Below, in pieces: positions 25,523-36,395 of a stretch of DNA of 64,000 nucleotides. The stretch is taken from NCBI RefSeq assembly GCF_011947225.1, contig NZ_JAATVW010000005.1:248001-312000 (forward strand), given 5' to 3'. Made by a program: the position numbers and the translations under genes. The notes under the pieces were generated by a model. It was given only the letters and a program-made list of their open reading frames with translations. It did no database searches and was not told where the DNA came from. Positions within the stretch are counted from its first letter, which is position 1, and the number at the start of each line of letters is the position of its first letter. This DNA is from Planosporangium flavigriseum (GTDB lineage Bacteria; Actinomycetota; Actinomycetes; Mycobacteriales; Micromonosporaceae).

Positions 25523-28500
25523 CGCAGGCGGTTCAGGGCGCCCCGCAGTCGGGCCACGTTCTGGCGGCGCTTCTCGTACGTCGCGCCCAGGCCGATCAGC
25601 AGCGCGCCGGCCGCGCTGAACAGCGCGAGCAACAGCCACCAGGGCAGCATCGCCGACAGCAGCAGTAGCTCGTGCAGCGTCGTGGTGGCCGTCACCACGC
25701 TGCCCACCACGACCGGCGCCTTCTGCCGCCGTACGCTGCCCGCCGCCAGCGTCAGCACCCCGGCGACGATCACGAGTACCCGCCGCAGCGGCGCGGTGTC
25801 GGTCATCAGGACGAGGGCGAGGCTGGGCAGGAAGCCGGCGACCAGCGCCGGCCCGTACGCCAACCAGCTGCCCAGATCGGGTCGGCGCTGCAGTTCGAAG
25901 ACGCCGACGAGCAGGGCGAACACCGCGAACGGCAGGCTGTACGCCTCGGGCAGCGCGACCCGGCCGGTGCTCATCAGCAGCCACACGCCGATGACCTCGG
26001 CCGCGGCTGCTGCGAAGACCAGGCCCTGCAGGTACTTCTCGGGCCGGCCGGGGCGGAGCGCCGCCAGGCCGAGGATCGCACCGAGCGCGGTGCAGGCGAG
26101 CGCGGTGTAGCGGGGCGCCCCCATGGTGAGTGCGAGTGCACCGCCCATACCGAGCAGCGCCGTCGCCTCGATGACCGTGACCTCCATTTCGATGGAGGCG
26201 GTGGGACGCAGCCGGGGCAGCCGCGCCGCCAGGGCGACGGCCACCGCGCACACGCCGAGCAGCGGGAACGCCGCCCAGCGGGCGGGGGCGTCGGCGGCGA
26301 GGCTGGCGGCGACGGCGAGTAGTTGCGCCGTACTGACGGCGACGTACCAGCCGAGGATCCGGGCGAGCGGGTACCGGCCCCAGATCGCGCCGATCGCGCC
26401 GACGACCACGGAGCCCGCGAGGGCCTGGAGCGTCATCGAACGCATCGCGAGACTGCCGGTCTGCCCGGCGATCGCGGCGAGAACGGCCAGTGCGAACACC
26501 AGCCGGCGCGCCACCCGCAGCGGCGCCTGCTCCGCGCTGTCCGGGGCGGGCGGCACGGTCAACGCCAGGCTCAGCCCGCACAGCGTCGCGACCAGCAGCG
26601 CGGAGGTCGCCTGAAACTGGCCGAGGTATGCGGCGGCCGGGATGAGCAGCATCGTCAGGCCGATACCGGGGACGACGACAGCCACCGTCCGGTCGGCGAT
26701 GGCCTCGCGGGCGCCGCCCAACCCGAGAGCCGCGAGCGCGGCGGCGAACGTCAGCACCGCCATCGTGATCACATCGGTCGGGTGAGCCTTCCAGCCGTTG
26801 AACGGGGACAGGTCGGCCGCGCCCGACGGCGTCGACGTCCAGGGGTGCAGCGCAAAGTGGTACGGGCCGAACAGCGCGGCCACCAGCGGCAGCGCGACGG
26901 CCGCCACGGCGATCGCCGCCGGCACGGCGCTCGCTGCCACCGCGCTGACGCCGAAGCCGGTCTCCTGGCCGGCGGGGCGCCACCGGCCGATCGCGAGCCA
27001 GCCCCGGCCCGGGATCCAGCGGTCGAGCTGCCACGCGCGCCGGGGGCTCCAGCCGCCTACCGGTTGCCAGCCGTCCTCGGGCCGCCAGCCGATCCGGCGG
27101 ACGGCGCCGGCCCGCAGCAGCGAGGCCAGGACGCCGAGCAGCGCACCGGTCGCCCCGTAGATACCGATGGGCAGCCGGTTGGGCAGCGCGGCGAGCGCGA
27201 TCACGGTGCAGGCGATGGCGACCGCCGCGGTCACGAACGGCAGGAACCCGGGCGTACGCCAGCAGGCCAGCCCGGCGACGGTCAGCGCGAGGCTGGCGGC
27301 TGCGAGCGTGCCGACGAGGACCACCGGCGGCGGATGCTGTCCGCCCGCGGTGATCGCTGCCGCGGCGCCGGCGAGCGAGAGCACCGAGACGGCGCAAGCG
27401 CCACCCCCGATGGGTACGAGATGCGAGCGAGCGGTACCGGCGTCGTCGAGGCGCAGGCCGGCCAGGGCGCCGATCAGCACGCCGATGAGGGTGAGGCTGA
27501 ACAGCGTGGCGGCGGTCGACGCGGGCCCGACGAGGCTCGCTCCGGCGGTGTAGGCCGCGATCGCGGCGGCGACTCCGCCGCGGGCGTACGCCACCCGGGG
27601 CAGCTTCGACAGCGCCGCGGTCACGCCCATGACGCCCGAGGTCAGCAGGCCGAAAACGATCGGCGACCACCACGGCAGGCCGAAGGCGATCGGGGCGGCC
27701 ACGGACGCGAGCCCGATCGCGACGGCCGCGATGTCGTCACCGAGCGAACTCGGCACGACGACCAGCGCCGCCAGCGCGATCAGCAGCAGAGCGACCGGCG
27801 GCTGCCAGCCGTACAGGCTGTACTGCTCGGCGGTGTGCCGCCAGGCCGGGCCAAGATCGGCGTGCCACACCGGGCTGGCGGCGTGGATCACGCCGATCCC
27901 GGCGCTGATCGCCGCGACGCCGCTGGCGGCCGCGATGACGCCGCCGATGACCATCTCGCCGGCGACCGGGCCGCGCCGCTGCCGGGCGGGCAGCGCCGAG
28001 ACCCCGAGCGCGACGGCGAGTACGAGCACCGCCGTGGTCACCAGCCCGATACCGGGCACGATCAGGGCGAGTACCCGTGCCAGCGCCGCCGTGGCGCTCG
28101 CGGTGACCGCCGCCGCGGCGATGTCGTTGCCGTCGAGGTCCTGGGCGAACACGACCCGGCGGTGCAGCGAGGGCGCTGTCCACAGCAGAATCGAGCTGGT
28201 CAGCAGGAGTAGCCCGACGCCCATGTCGATGACGGTCGTGCCGCGGGTGGCGAGCGCCGCGAAGGCGACGGTGAACGCCCCGAGCGAGATGCCGAGCAGC
28301 AGCGGCCGGCTGACGGGGCGCCGGGAGACCAGCCGGACGGCCGCGTATCCGAGCGTGCCCGACACGGCGACGAACCCGCCGGCGAGGACGAAGGACGGGC
28401 CGGCGCCGGGGAGGACGCCATCGCGTACGAACGCCGCGAGCCCGGCGCAGACCGTACCGGGCAGCGCGAAGGCCGCGGCCCCGCCCGCCCAGTCGCCGAC

Positions 28501-30750
28501 GCGCTGGGCCGCCAGTTCGGCCTGCGGGCCGGTGCGGAGCGGGCGCAGCATCACGATCCCGTACCCGCCGAGCGTGATCGCGCCGAGGGTGAGTGACGTC
28601 ATCGCCGGGTGGGTAAGGCCGCTGAGGGCGGCGTGCCCACCGAGCACCCCGGCGGCGATCAGGAAGCCGTTCGCCGCGCTCTCCTCCCGGGCCACCAGCC
28701 CGCTGGCGCACACCCCGATCGCGGCGAGCACGACCAGACTGGGGGTGACCACCCAGTTGAGGTGCCCTGCGGCGGGGATCGTGAGAATCGTCAGCACCCC
28801 ACCGGCGAGCACCGCCTTGACCCGGATCGAGCCGGGTAGCGCCAGCGCGACGGCGACGGTCAACAGGGCGCCCGCGACGACCAGTTCCCACCCCAAGGGC
28901 TCGGCGGCGGCGCCGATCCGGGAGGCGTACCCGTTGAGGTCGGCGTACCACCACGGACGCGCTTCCCGGATCGGCGCGGCGATTGCGAGGCCGGCCTTTG
29001 ACAGCAGTACCAGCGCGGTGACCGCCGCGCCGACGCCGCTGGCCAGGCGTGGCCCGTCCCGCGCGTCTGGCGGGAGCACGGGTACGACCACGGCGGCGAC
29101 CGCGACCGCGAGGGCGGCGAACAGGAGAGCGCGGCCCGGCAGCGCGACCGTGCCGACCCGGGTGACCGCGACGATGACGGCGAGGGTGGCCAGGGCGCCG
29201 GTGAGGTCGGGCAGTGGCTTGCGCCGCCAGGCGGAGGCTCCGGCGAGGCCGACGCCGGCTGCGAGCAGCAGGGCCAGCGCGGCGCGTACCGACGGCGCGA
29301 GCGAGGTGGCGGTCATGAGACCGACGCAGGCGTACGCGAGGGCGGCGCCGAACGCGAGGGTGAACAGCACCCACGTCGCGTCGCGCAGGATGGCCGGCGC
29401 CTGTGCCTCCTGCGCTCGGGTTGGTGCGGGGGAGGGCTCCGGCCGGACGGGCGGCGTGTGGTCGGGGAATTCGGCCGAGGTCTTGACGTCTTCGGGCTCC
29501 TCCGGCGCGCTCTCCGGCCGTACCGGCGGCGCGTCGGGGTCCACCGGCGCGGGCTCCGGCTCCGCCTCGGGCGGGGCCGTGGCGCGGGGCCCGAGCGGCA
29601 GGTGTACGGGCTTGACGAACCCGGCCAGCGCCGCGAAGCGGCCGGGCCGGGTCAGGCTGATCCCGAGGGCCAGGTCGAGCGCCGCGACGGCGGCGAGGGC
29701 GAGCCCCCACCCGGTCGGGCCGTGGATCCAGGGGTACCCGAGCAGGGGCAGCACCGGCTGTAGCACCAGGACGGTGGCGTAGCGGGGGGCGATGAGGTGG
29801 CTCGCGCCGCGGTACGCGGTGGCGATGACGGCCGTGGCGAGGCACACGAATCCGAAGTAGACCGGGGTGCTGATCAGCGTCGAGCCCAGCAGCCCCAACG
29901 ACCAGGCGGCGTACCCGTCGAGCAGCACCATGAGCAGTCCGACGGACGCGATGGTCTCGGCGGTGGCGACGAGGCCGCGTCCGGTCAACTCGACCGGCAG
30001 CATGAGCAGGATGACGGTGGCGAGGGCCAGCAGGGCGACGCGGCCGGGCGCGCCGAGGCTGCCGAACCCGAAGACGGCGAGCACGACGGCGGCGCCGGCG
30101 AGCAGCAGGCCGCCGACGGCCAGCAGGACGCTCTGGGAGGTCGCGGTGGTGGTCTCGGCGCCGCCGAGTCGCCCCTGGCCGGTCACCGGCGGGCGGGGGC
30201 GTTCGGGAATCCGGACCTGGACCTGCGGCGGCGCCTGGGACATCACCTCGGGGAGGCGGGCGGCGATCGCGGGTGGGAGATTTCGGGGGTCGCGAGGCGG
30301 GCGTGGCGCCTGCTTCGTCGGCGTGGGTGCCTTCTGCGCAGCGGCACCGGCGGCGGCGGTCGTGGTTGCGGCCGGCGCCGGGGACGCCGGCGGCTCGGGC
30401 GGGTATCCGGCACCGAAGGAGACCGGGTCGGCCGTGACGGGCTCGGTGTCGCCACGCCGGGTGATCCGGGAGCGCAGCGAGCGGGTCGGGCCGCGGGCGC
30501 CGGCCTCCCGGTCGAACTTCGCGCGTACCCGGCGGGCGAGGGAGTCGCGCTGCGCCGAGGCGTGCGCGAGCTGGCTTTTCAGGAGTAGTTGGTCTTTTTC
30601 GTACTGGCGCTTCTTGGCCTCGAGCGCCGCCACCGTCCGCTTGAACATCGCCAGCGCGGCGACGTCCTTGTCGTACGGGCGCCCGCAGCCGTGGCAGCCC
30701 TCGTCCCGGGTTACGGTGCCGCCGCAGACCGGACACTGATAGGTGTCCAC
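25519..30750 (-). CDS. Giant multi-spanning membrane protein with N-terminal zinc ribbon (1743 aa)
   Basis: Residues 3-25 form a zinc ribbon ([20 protein letters not shown]). A charged helix (about 30-80, [20 protein letters not shown]) is probably a coiled coil. After a Pro-rich linker containing [20 protein letters not shown], there are dozens of hydrophobic segments to the C-terminus, interrupted by an acidic Pro-rich loop ([20 protein letters not shown]) and a Trp-rich loop ([19 protein letters not shown]). The architecture matches the actinomycete family called SCO7613 C-terminal-domain membrane protein, with no known function. GTG start, GGGAGGGAGCGGC upstream. Terminal [11 protein letters not shown]-like basic tail. 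It may be an integral scaffold or transporter. Confidence 0.8.
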   Translation of the reverse strand: MDTYQCPVCGGTVTRDEGCHGCGRPYDKDVAALAMFKRTVAALEAKKRQYEKDQLLLKSQLAHASAQRDSLARRVRAKFDREAGARGPTRSLRSRITRRGDTEPVTADPVSFGAGYPPEPPASPAPAATTTAAAGAAAQKAPTPTKQAPRPPRDPRNLPPAIAARLPEVMSQAPPQVQVRIPERPRPPVTGQGRLGGAETTTATSQSVLLAVGGLLLAGAAVVLAVFGFGSLGAPGRVALLALATVILLMLPVELTGRGLVATAETIASVGLLMVLLDGYAAWSLGLLGSTLISTPVYFGFVCLATAVIATAYRGASHLIAPRYATVLVLQPVLPLLGYPWIHGPTGWGLALAAVAALDLALGISLTRPGRFAALAGFVKPVHLPLGPRATAPPEAEPEPAPVDPDAPPVRPESAPEEPEDVKTSAEFPDHTPPVRPEPSPAPTRAQEAQAPAILRDATWVLFTLAFGAALAYACVGLMTATSLAPSVRAALALLLAAGVGLAGASAWRRKPLPDLTGALATLAVIVAVTRVGTVALPGRALLFAALAVAVAAVVVPVLPPDARDGPRLASGVGAAVTALVLLSKAGLAIAAPIREARPWWYADLNGYASRIGAAAEPLGWELVVAGALLTVAVALALPGSIRVKAVLAGGVLTILTIPAAGHLNWVVTPSLVVLAAIGVCASGLVAREESAANGFLIAAGVLGGHAALSGLTHPAMTSLTLGAITLGGYGIVMLRPLRTGPQAELAAQRVGDWAGGAAAFALPGTVCAGLAAFVRDGVLPGAGPSFVLAGGFVAVSGTLGYAAVRLVSRRPVSRPLLLGISLGAFTVAFAALATRGTTVIDMGVGLLLLTSSILLWTAPSLHRRVVFAQDLDGNDIAAAAVTASATAALARVLALIVPGIGLVTTAVLVLAVALGVSALPARQRRGPVAGEMVIGGVIAAASGVAAISAGIGVIHAASPVWHADLGPAWRHTAEQYSLYGWQPPVALLLIALAALVVVPSSLGDDIAAVAIGLASVAAPIAFGLPWWSPIVFGLLTSGVMGVTAALSKLPRVAYARGGVAAAIAAYTAGASLVGPASTAATLFSLTLIGVLIGALAGLRLDDAGTARSHLVPIGGGACAVSVLSLAGAAAAITAGGQHPPPVVLVGTLAAASLALTVAGLACWRTPGFLPFVTAAVAIACTVIALAALPNRLPIGIYGATGALLGVLASLLRAGAVRRIGWRPEDGWQPVGGWSPRRAWQLDRWIPGRGWLAIGRWRPAGQETGFGVSAVAASAVPAAIAVAAVALPLVAALFGPYHFALHPWTSTPSGAADLSPFNGWKAHPTDVITMAVLTFAAALAALGLGGAREAIADRTVAVVVPGIGLTMLLIPAAAYLGQFQATSALLVATLCGLSLALTVPPAPDSAEQAPLRVARRLVFALAVLAAIAGQTGSLAMRSMTLQALAGSVVVGAIGAIWGRYPLARILGWYVAVSTAQLLAVAASLAADAPARWAAFPLLGVCAVAVALAARLPRLRPTASIEMEVTVIEATALLGMGGALALTMGAPRYTALACTALGAILGLAALRPGRPEKYLQGLVFAAAAAEVIGVWLLMSTGRVALPEAYSLPFAVFALLVGVFELQRRPDLGSWLAYGPALVAGFLPSLALVLMTDTAPLRRVLVIVAGVLTLAAGSVRRQKAPVVVGSVVTATTTLHELLLLSAMLPWWLLLALFSAAGALLIGLGATYEKRRQNVARLRGALNRLR

Positions 30751-30766
30751 GCCGCTCCCTCCCGCC

Positions 30767-30813
30767 CGTCGGGTGCGTGGCGCACCCGACGCCTCCTACG
30801 GGAGTTTCCCGTA
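30767..30813. terminator. Two adjacent hairpins between ugd and the giant membrane protein gene
   Basis: CGTCGGGTGCG-tgg-CGCACCCGACG (30767-30791, 11-bp perfect stem) and TACGGGA-gtt-TCCCGTA (30797-30813, 7-bp perfect stem). They lie in the leader of the membrane-protein gene (start 30750) and 135-180 bases past the ugd stop, so they could end ugd transcripts or regulate the downstream leader. Confidence 0.5.
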
Positions 30814-30947
30814 CGCGAGGCCTCGACAGGAAGATTCTGCGGGTTTCGGCAGCGTTCCGCGCCCCACGATCATGAATATCGCCGGCTGATAGTTGATCGA
30901 ACTATCCGAAGATATCCATGACCTGCGGGAACGCGGGAAGAACGAAT

Positions 30948-32372
30948 TCAGGGAGTGACGGGCCGGCCCATGCCGCGGTACTCCCAGCCGGCGGCGATCC
31001 ACACCGACGGATCGAGGCAGTTCCGCCCGTCAATGACGCGGCGGCCGGCGACCAGCTCGCCGAGCGCCTGCGGGTCGGCGTTGCGGAACTCTTCCCACTC
31101 GGTGAGCACGCAGACCAGTTCGGCGCCGGTGACCGCCTCGGTCATCGCCTTGGCGTACGAGACGTCGCTGAAGTCGCGCTTGGCGTTCTCCATGCCCTCG
31201 GGGTCGTACACGGTCACCTGCGCGCCGCTGCGGGCCAGCTTGCGCACCACGGAGAGGGCGGGCGAGTCGCGAACGTCGTCGGAGTTGGGCTTGAACGCGG
31301 CGCCGAGCACGGCCATGCGTACGCCGGACAGGTCCGGCCCGGCGGGGCCGTACGGGCGGCCGAGCAGTTCGGCCGCGAGCTGGACGACGCGCTGGCGGCG
31401 GCGCTGGTTGATCAGGTCCACCTCGTGCAGGAACCGCAGCGCCTCGCCCGCGCCGATCTCCTGGGCCCGGGCCTGGAACGCCCGGATGTCCTTGGGCAGG
31501 CAGCCGCCGCCGAATCCGACCCCGGCGCGCAGGAACTTGTTGCCGATCCGGGGGTCGTAGCCGATCGCGCGGGCCAGCAGCGTGACGTCGGCGCCGGCCG
31601 CCTCGCAGACCTCGGCCATCGCGTTGATGAATGAAATCTTGGTGGCCAGGAACGCGTTCGCGGCGACCTTCACCAGTTCGGCGGTGGCGAAGTCGGTGAC
31701 GACGACGGGCACCTCGCGGTCCTCGGTGACGGCCAGGTCGAACACGCCCTTGTGCGCGGCGTAGAGCATCGCGTTGGCCCACTCGCTCTTCACGCCGACG
31801 ATGATGCGGTTGGGGCGCAGCACATCCTCGACGGCGAAGCCCTCCTGCAGGAACTCCGGGCTCCACGCCACCTCGACGCCCGCGTCGGCCGGCGCGTGCC
31901 GGCGGACCAACTGCTCGATCCACTCGGCCGTGCCGACCGGGACGGTCGACTTGCCGACGATGAGCGCCTTGCGGGTCAGGTGCGGCGCGAGCTTGGTCAC
32001 GGCGCTCTCGACATAGGAGAGGTCGGCGGCCATGCCGTCGGCGCGCTGCGGAGTGCCCACGCAGATGAAGTGCACGTCGCCGAACTGTGCAGCCTCCTCA
32101 TAGGAGGTGGAGAAGCGCAGCTTGCCCGAGGCGAGGTTCTTGCGCAGCAGCTCGTCGAGGCCGGGCTCGTGGAACGGCACCTGGCCCTCGGACAGCATCG
32201 CTATCTTCGCCTCGTCGACGTCGACGCCGAGTACCTCGTACCCCAGTTCGGCGAAGCAGATCGCATACGTCGCCCCGAGGTAGCCGGTGCCGAGGAAGGT
32301 CAGACGCGGCCTCACAGCGCCGGACGATGGCGTCACAGCTGCGGGTGTCGTGCTGGGGTACGGGATGGTCAC
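30948..32372 (-). CDS. ugd: UDP-glucose 6-dehydrogenase
   Basis: 474 residues. NAD-dependent oxidation of UDP-glucose to UDP-glucuronate for cell-surface polymers. Rossmann motif FLGTGYLGATYAICFAELGY, VGTPQRADGMAADLSYVESA, GKSTVPVGTAEWIEQLV, SPEFLQEGFAVEDVLRPNR and the catalytic Cys in GFGGGCLPKDIRAFQARAQ; K in VKVAANAFLATKISF. N-terminal 20 residues are a Ser/Pro extension. GTG start at 32372 with a promoter candidate at 32438-32465. Confidence 0.95.
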   Translation of the reverse strand: MTIPYPSTTPAAVTPSSGAVRPRLTFLGTGYLGATYAICFAELGYEVLGVDVDEAKIAMLSEGQVPFHEPGLDELLRKNLASGKLRFSTSYEEAAQFGDVHFICVGTPQRADGMAADLSYVESAVTKLAPHLTRKALIVGKSTVPVGTAEWIEQLVRRHAPADAGVEVAWSPEFLQEGFAVEDVLRPNRIIVGVKSEWANAMLYAAHKGVFDLAVTEDREVPVVVTDFATAELVKVAANAFLATKISFINAMAEVCEAAGADVTLLARAIGYDPRIGNKFLRAGVGFGGGCLPKDIRAFQARAQEIGAGEALRFLHEVDLINQRRRQRVVQLAAELLGRPYGPAGPDLSGVRMAVLGAAFKPNSDDVRDSPALSVVRKLARSGAQVTVYDPEGMENAKRDFSDVSYAKAMTEAVTGAELVCVLTEWEEFRNADPQALGELVAGRRVIDGRNCLDPSVWIAAGWEYRGMGRPVTP

Positions 32373-32437
32373 GCCATGTCTCCGGTGGGTGTGAAGGGCT
32401 CCGGCGCACGGGGGTGTTGCGCTGGCCGCTCGCTGTC

Positions 32438-32465
32438 AATATATGTCTGAGCAGTACCCGGACAA
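32438..32465 (-). promoter_or_regulatory. Promoter candidate for ugd
   Basis: On the minus strand TTGTCC (32465-32460) and TATATT (32443-32438) with a 16-base spacer, 66 bases upstream of the GTG. Sigma-A type. The surrounding 32373-32622 divergent region is otherwise gene-free and relatively A/T-rich. Confidence 0.5.
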
Positions 32466-32622
32466 AAGTCGTCAATACTGCGTTAACAGCCACATGACGA
32501 CCACGGTGGTCGACTTGGACGTTGCTCGGGCGAGGATAGTCCCAACCCGCCGACCGTGCCCGCAGCCGTAAGTTACTCGTGGGTATCCTGACACCCGCGC
32601 AGGCCGATCGGGAGGCAGAGCT

Positions 32623-33783
32623 ATGGCGGATTCGCAGTTCGACGTTTACCAACTGCCGGAGGAGCACGAGGCGATCCGGGAGGCGGTGCGCGCGGTCTGT
32701 GAAGGCAAGGTGGCACCGGGCGCCGCGGCAGCCGACGAGTCGGGGGAGTTCCCGCAGACCTCCTACGACGCGCTGCGGGCGGCCGACTTCCACGCTCCGC
32801 ACATCCCGGTCGAGTACGGGGGCGCCGGCGCCGACGCGCTCGCCACGGCGATCGTGATCGAGGAGGTGGCGCGGGTCTGCGCCTCGTCCTCGCTGATTCC
32901 CGCGGTGAACAAGCTGGGCACGATGCCGCTGCTGCTGTCGGCCTCCGAGGAGCTCAAGCGCCAGTACCTGACGCCGGTGGCGGCCGGGGACGCGATGTTC
33001 TCGTACTGCCTGACCGAGCGCGAGGCGGGCAGCGACGCGGCGTCCATGAAGACCCGCGCCGAGCGTGCCGGTGACCACTACGTCCTCAATGGCGTGAAGT
33101 GCTTCATCACCAACGCGGGCGTCTCCGAGTACTACACCGTGTTCGCGGTCACCGAGCCCGGAGTCGGCGCGCGCGGTATCTCCGCCTTCGTGGTGGAGAA
33201 GTCCGACGCCGGGGTGAGTTTTGGCGCGCCGGAGAAGAAGCTCGGCATCAAGGGCTCCCCGACGCGCGAGGTGTACTTCGACAACGTGCGGATCCCGGCG
33301 TCGCGGATGATCGGAGCGCCGGGGACCGGCTTCGCCACCGCGATGCGCACTCTCGACCACACGCGGGTGACGATCGCCTCCCAGGCCGTCGGTATCGCGC
33401 AGGGCGCGCTGGACTTCGCCAAGGGGTACATCCAGGAACGCCGCCAGTTCGGCAAGGCCATCGCCGAGTTCCAGGGCATCCAGTTCATGCTCGCCGACAT
33501 GGGCATGAAGGTCGAGGCGGCCCGGCAGCTCACCTACGCCGCGGCCGGCAAGTCCGAGCGCGGCGACGCCGACCTGACGTACTTCGGCGCGGCGGCGAAG
33601 TGCTTCGCCTCCGACGCCGCCATGGAGGTCACCACCGACGCCGTCCAGCTTCTCGGCGGGTACGGCTTCACCAAGGACTTCCCGGTCGAGCGCATGATGC
33701 GCGACGCCAAGATCACTCAGATCTACGAAGGCACGAATCAGGTACAGCGCATCGTCATGGCGCGCCAGCTGCTTCGTGGCTAA
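32623..33783 (+). CDS. Acyl-CoA dehydrogenase
   Basis: 386 residues. FAD-dependent alpha,beta-dehydrogenation of acyl-CoA. Motifs: YCLTEREAGSDAASMKTRAE, FITNAGVSEYYTVFAVTEPG, LDHTRVTIASQAVGIAQGAL, RRQFGKAIAEFQGIQFMLAD, and the catalytic base region DAKITQIYEGTNQVQRIVMA. The substrate chain length cannot be read from sequence; neighbouring thioesterase and acetoacetyl-CoA synthetase genes suggest short-chain or branched-acyl metabolism. ATG after GGGAGGCAGAGCT. Confidence 0.93.
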   Translation: MADSQFDVYQLPEEHEAIREAVRAVCEGKVAPGAAAADESGEFPQTSYDALRAADFHAPHIPVEYGGAGADALATAIVIEEVARVCASSSLIPAVNKLGTMPLLLSASEELKRQYLTPVAAGDAMFSYCLTEREAGSDAASMKTRAERAGDHYVLNGVKCFITNAGVSEYYTVFAVTEPGVGARGISAFVVEKSDAGVSFGAPEKKLGIKGSPTREVYFDNVRIPASRMIGAPGTGFATAMRTLDHTRVTIASQAVGIAQGALDFAKGYIQERRQFGKAIAEFQGIQFMLADMGMKVEAARQLTYAAAGKSERGDADLTYFGAAAKCFASDAAMEVTTDAVQLLGGYGFTKDFPVERMMRDAKITQIYEGTNQVQRIVMARQLLRG

Positions 33784-33814
33784 GCCCAGCCAGCAAGATG
33801 AAAAGAGCAAGTGC

Positions 33815-34330
33815 ATGTCTGACGGGAAGCCCACGTCGTACTCACGGGTGACTCTCAGCCGGATCATGACCGCCGTGGACGTGAACCTGTACGGGACCGT
33901 CCACGGTGGAGTGATCATGAAGTTCATGGACGACGTGGCGGGTGCCGCTGCCGCCCGGCACTGCGGGGGCACCGCGGTGACCGCCGCCATCGACGAGATA
34001 GCGTTCCTGGAACCGGTGCGCACCGGTGACCTCGTACACGCGCACGCCCAGGTGAACTGGACGGGCACGGCCTCCATGGAGGTCGGCGTGCGGCTGGTCG
34101 CCGAGCGCTGGAACCGGGCCGGGGACGAGCCCCTCGACGTCGCGACCGCGTACCTGGTGTTCGTGGCGGTCGACGCCGACGGCAACCCGCGCGAGGTCCG
34201 GCCGGTCGTTCCGGAGACCGCCGAGGACGAGCGCCGCTGGCGCGAGGCGGAGATCCGGCGGGCACACCGACTGGCCCGCCGGGAGGCGATCCAGGCCTCC
34301 CGCGAGGCGGCCGGACCACCACAGATCTGA
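33815..34330 (+). CDS. Acyl-CoA thioesterase, hotdog fold (YciA/BACH-like)
   Basis: 171 residues from ATG 33815; a GTG at 33776 overlapping the previous stop would add 13 residues. Hotdog signature: MTAVDVNLYGTVHGGVIMKF, MDDVAGAAAARHCGGTAVTA, DEIAFLEPVRTGDLVHAHAQ and WTGTASMEVGVRLVAE. The Asp in MDDVAG and the His in GTVHGG form the expected active site. A charged C-terminal helix extends beyond the domain (RRWREAEIRRAHRLARREAI). Next to the acyl-CoA dehydrogenase. Confidence 0.85.
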   Translation: MSDGKPTSYSRVTLSRIMTAVDVNLYGTVHGGVIMKFMDDVAGAAAARHCGGTAVTAAIDEIAFLEPVRTGDLVHAHAQVNWTGTASMEVGVRLVAERWNRAGDEPLDVATAYLVFVAVDADGNPREVRPVVPETAEDERRWREAEIRRAHRLARREAIQASREAAGPPQI

Positions 34331-34390
34331 CCTTCGTAGGTGTCGCGGGCCCATTCTGCTGCGCCGCGGCCCGTGGAAGGATGACGCCTT

Positions 34391-36349
34391 ATGGCAGGCG
34401 AGGTGCTGTGGGCGCCACCTAGTGATATACGCGACCGGTCACGGATCGGCGCCTATCTTCGGTGGCTGTCCCAGGAACGGGGCCGGGACCTGGGCGACTA
34501 CGCCGCGCTGTGGCAGTGGTCGGTCGACGATCTGCCCGCGTTCTGGCGCTCGATCTGGGACTACTTCGACGTGCTCGCCGCGACCGAGCCGAGCGAGACG
34601 CTGGGCGACGCGCGCATGCCCGGCGCCCGGTGGTTTACCGGAGCACGGCTGAACTACGCCGAGAACGTCCTGCGCATGCCGGGAATCGGCGACGACGAGC
34701 CGGCCGTGCTCGCGTACTCGCAGACCCGGGCGCCCGTCACGCTGACCGCGGCGCAGTTGCGCGACGAGGTCCGCCGGGTCCGGGCGGGGCTTGCGCGCCT
34801 GGGGGTCACGCAGGGCGACCGGGTCGCGGCGTACGCCCCGAACATCCCCGAGACCTATGTGCTGATGCTCGCCACGGCCAGCCTCGGCGCGGTCTTCTCC
34901 AGTTGCGCCCCGGAGTTCGGTACCCGCAGCGTGGTGGACCGGTGGCGGCAGATCTCGCCCAAGGTGCTGGTCGCGGTCGACGGCTACCGCTACGGAGACA
35001 AGGCGGTCGACCGTACCGGGGAAGTGGCGGCCATCCAGGAGGCGTTGCCGTCGCTGGAGCACACGGTGATCATGTCCTATCTGGACGCTGATCGCCCGGA
35101 CGGCTGGGCCGAGCTCGCGGCGCCGACCGGCGAGCCGATGGGCTTCCAACCGGTGCCGTTCGACCACCCGCTGTACGTGCTGTACTCGTCCGGGACGACC
35201 GGGCTGCCCAAACCCATCGTGCACGGCCACGGTGGGATCCTGCTCGAGCACCTCAAGATGCTCGCCCTGCACCACGACCTCGGCCCCGGTGACCGGTTCT
35301 TCTGGTTCTCCACCACCGGCTGGATGATGTGGAACTACCTGGCCTCCGGTCCGGCCGTGGGCAGCGCGATCGTGCTCTTCGACGGCAACCCGGCCGCCCC
35401 GGACCTGGGTGAGCTGTGGCGGATCGCCGCCGAGTCGGGCATGACCTACTTCGGTACCTCCGCACCGTTCCTGCTGTCCTGCCGCAAGGCCGGCATCGTG
35501 CCGCGCGAGATCGCCGACCTGTCGAAGCTGCGGGGGGTGGGCTCGACCGGAGCGCCCCTGCCGCCCGAGGGGTTCGGCTGGGTATACGAAGCGGTGGGCA
35601 AGGACCTGCTGCTGGCGTCCGCGTCCGGCGGCACCGACGTGTGCACCGCGTTCGTCGGCGGGGTGCCGCTGCTTCCGGTGTACGCCGGGGAGATCTCCTG
35701 CCGGGCGCTGGGGGCGAAGGTGGAGGCCTTCGGGCCCGACGCCAAGCCGATCGTCGGCGAGTTGGGGGAGTTGGTCATCACCGAGCCGATGCCGAGCATG
35801 CCGGTCGGGTTCTGGGGCGACGAGGACGGCTCGCGCTACCGGGAGGCGTACTTCGACGCGTACCCGGGGGTCTGGCGGCACGGCGACTGGATCACCATCG
35901 ACGAGCGGGGCTCGTGTGTGATCACCGGCCGGTCCGACGCCACGCTCAACCGCGGCGGGGTACGCCTGGGTACCGCCGAGTTCTACTCCGTGGTCGAGGG
36001 GCTCGACGAGGTCGTGGACTCCGTGGTGGTGCACCTGGAGGACCCGAGCGGCGGCGCGGGGGAGTTGCTGCTGTTCGTCGTGCTCGACGAGGGTCGTGAG
36101 CTGGACGAGGCGCTACACGCCCGGATCGCCCGCGAACTACGTACCGCGCTGTCGCCGCGGCACGTGCCCGACGAGATCTTCCAGGTACGGGCGGTGCCCC
36201 GGACGCTGTCGGGCAAGAAGCTCGAGGTCCCGGTGAAACGGATCCTCACCGGGACGCCGGTGGAGTCGGCCGCCGCGAAGGGCGCGCTGGTCAACCCCGA
36301 GTCGTTGACCGCGTTCGAGAAGCTCGCCGCCGCCCGCCCGCACCCATGA
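34391..36349 (+). CDS. Acetoacetyl-CoA synthetase (acetoacetate-CoA ligase)
   Basis: 652 residues. ANL-superfamily ligase: YVLYSSGTTGLPKPIVHGHG, STTGWMMWNYLASGPAVG, YFGTSAPFLLSCRKAGIVPR, GSTGAPLPPEGFGWVYEAVG, GDWITIDERGSCVITGRSDA and the C-terminal catalytic Lys in RTLSGKKLEVPVKRIL. The long N-terminus RSRIGAYLRWLSQERGRDLG, and FWRSIWDYFDVLA, favours acetoacetyl-CoA synthetase over acetyl-CoA synthetase. Activates acetoacetate for entry to central metabolism. A bidirectional terminator overlaps the stop. Confidence 0.9.
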   Translation: MAGEVLWAPPSDIRDRSRIGAYLRWLSQERGRDLGDYAALWQWSVDDLPAFWRSIWDYFDVLAATEPSETLGDARMPGARWFTGARLNYAENVLRMPGIGDDEPAVLAYSQTRAPVTLTAAQLRDEVRRVRAGLARLGVTQGDRVAAYAPNIPETYVLMLATASLGAVFSSCAPEFGTRSVVDRWRQISPKVLVAVDGYRYGDKAVDRTGEVAAIQEALPSLEHTVIMSYLDADRPDGWAELAAPTGEPMGFQPVPFDHPLYVLYSSGTTGLPKPIVHGHGGILLEHLKMLALHHDLGPGDRFFWFSTTGWMMWNYLASGPAVGSAIVLFDGNPAAPDLGELWRIAAESGMTYFGTSAPFLLSCRKAGIVPREIADLSKLRGVGSTGAPLPPEGFGWVYEAVGKDLLLASASGGTDVCTAFVGGVPLLPVYAGEISCRALGAKVEAFGPDAKPIVGELGELVITEPMPSMPVGFWGDEDGSRYREAYFDAYPGVWRHGDWITIDERGSCVITGRSDATLNRGGVRLGTAEFYSVVEGLDEVVDSVVVHLEDPSGGAGELLLFVVLDEGRELDEALHARIARELRTALSPRHVPDEIFQVRAVPRTLSGKKLEVPVKRILTGTPVESAAAKGALVNPESLTAFEKLAAARPHP

Positions 36350-36395
36350 TCCCGAAGACTTTTCCGTGTGCTGACACGAAAAGTCTCAGGATCAT
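36346..36395. terminator. Bidirectional terminator between convergent genes
   Basis: A 50-base inverted repeat: ATGATCC..AGACTTTT.CGTGT and ACACG.AAAAGTCT..GGATCAT, loop gctg. The arms contain both stop codons (TGA 36347-36349 on plus, TGA 36394-36392 on minus). The AAAGTCT arms provide short T-runs in both directions. Confidence 0.8.

Noticed and set aside
26323-28212. Long plus-strand open frame (629 codons) inside the giant membrane protein gene
   Set aside because: It is antisense to a gene with clear helices and third-position bias; its translation is low-complexity Arg/Gly/Gln-rich.
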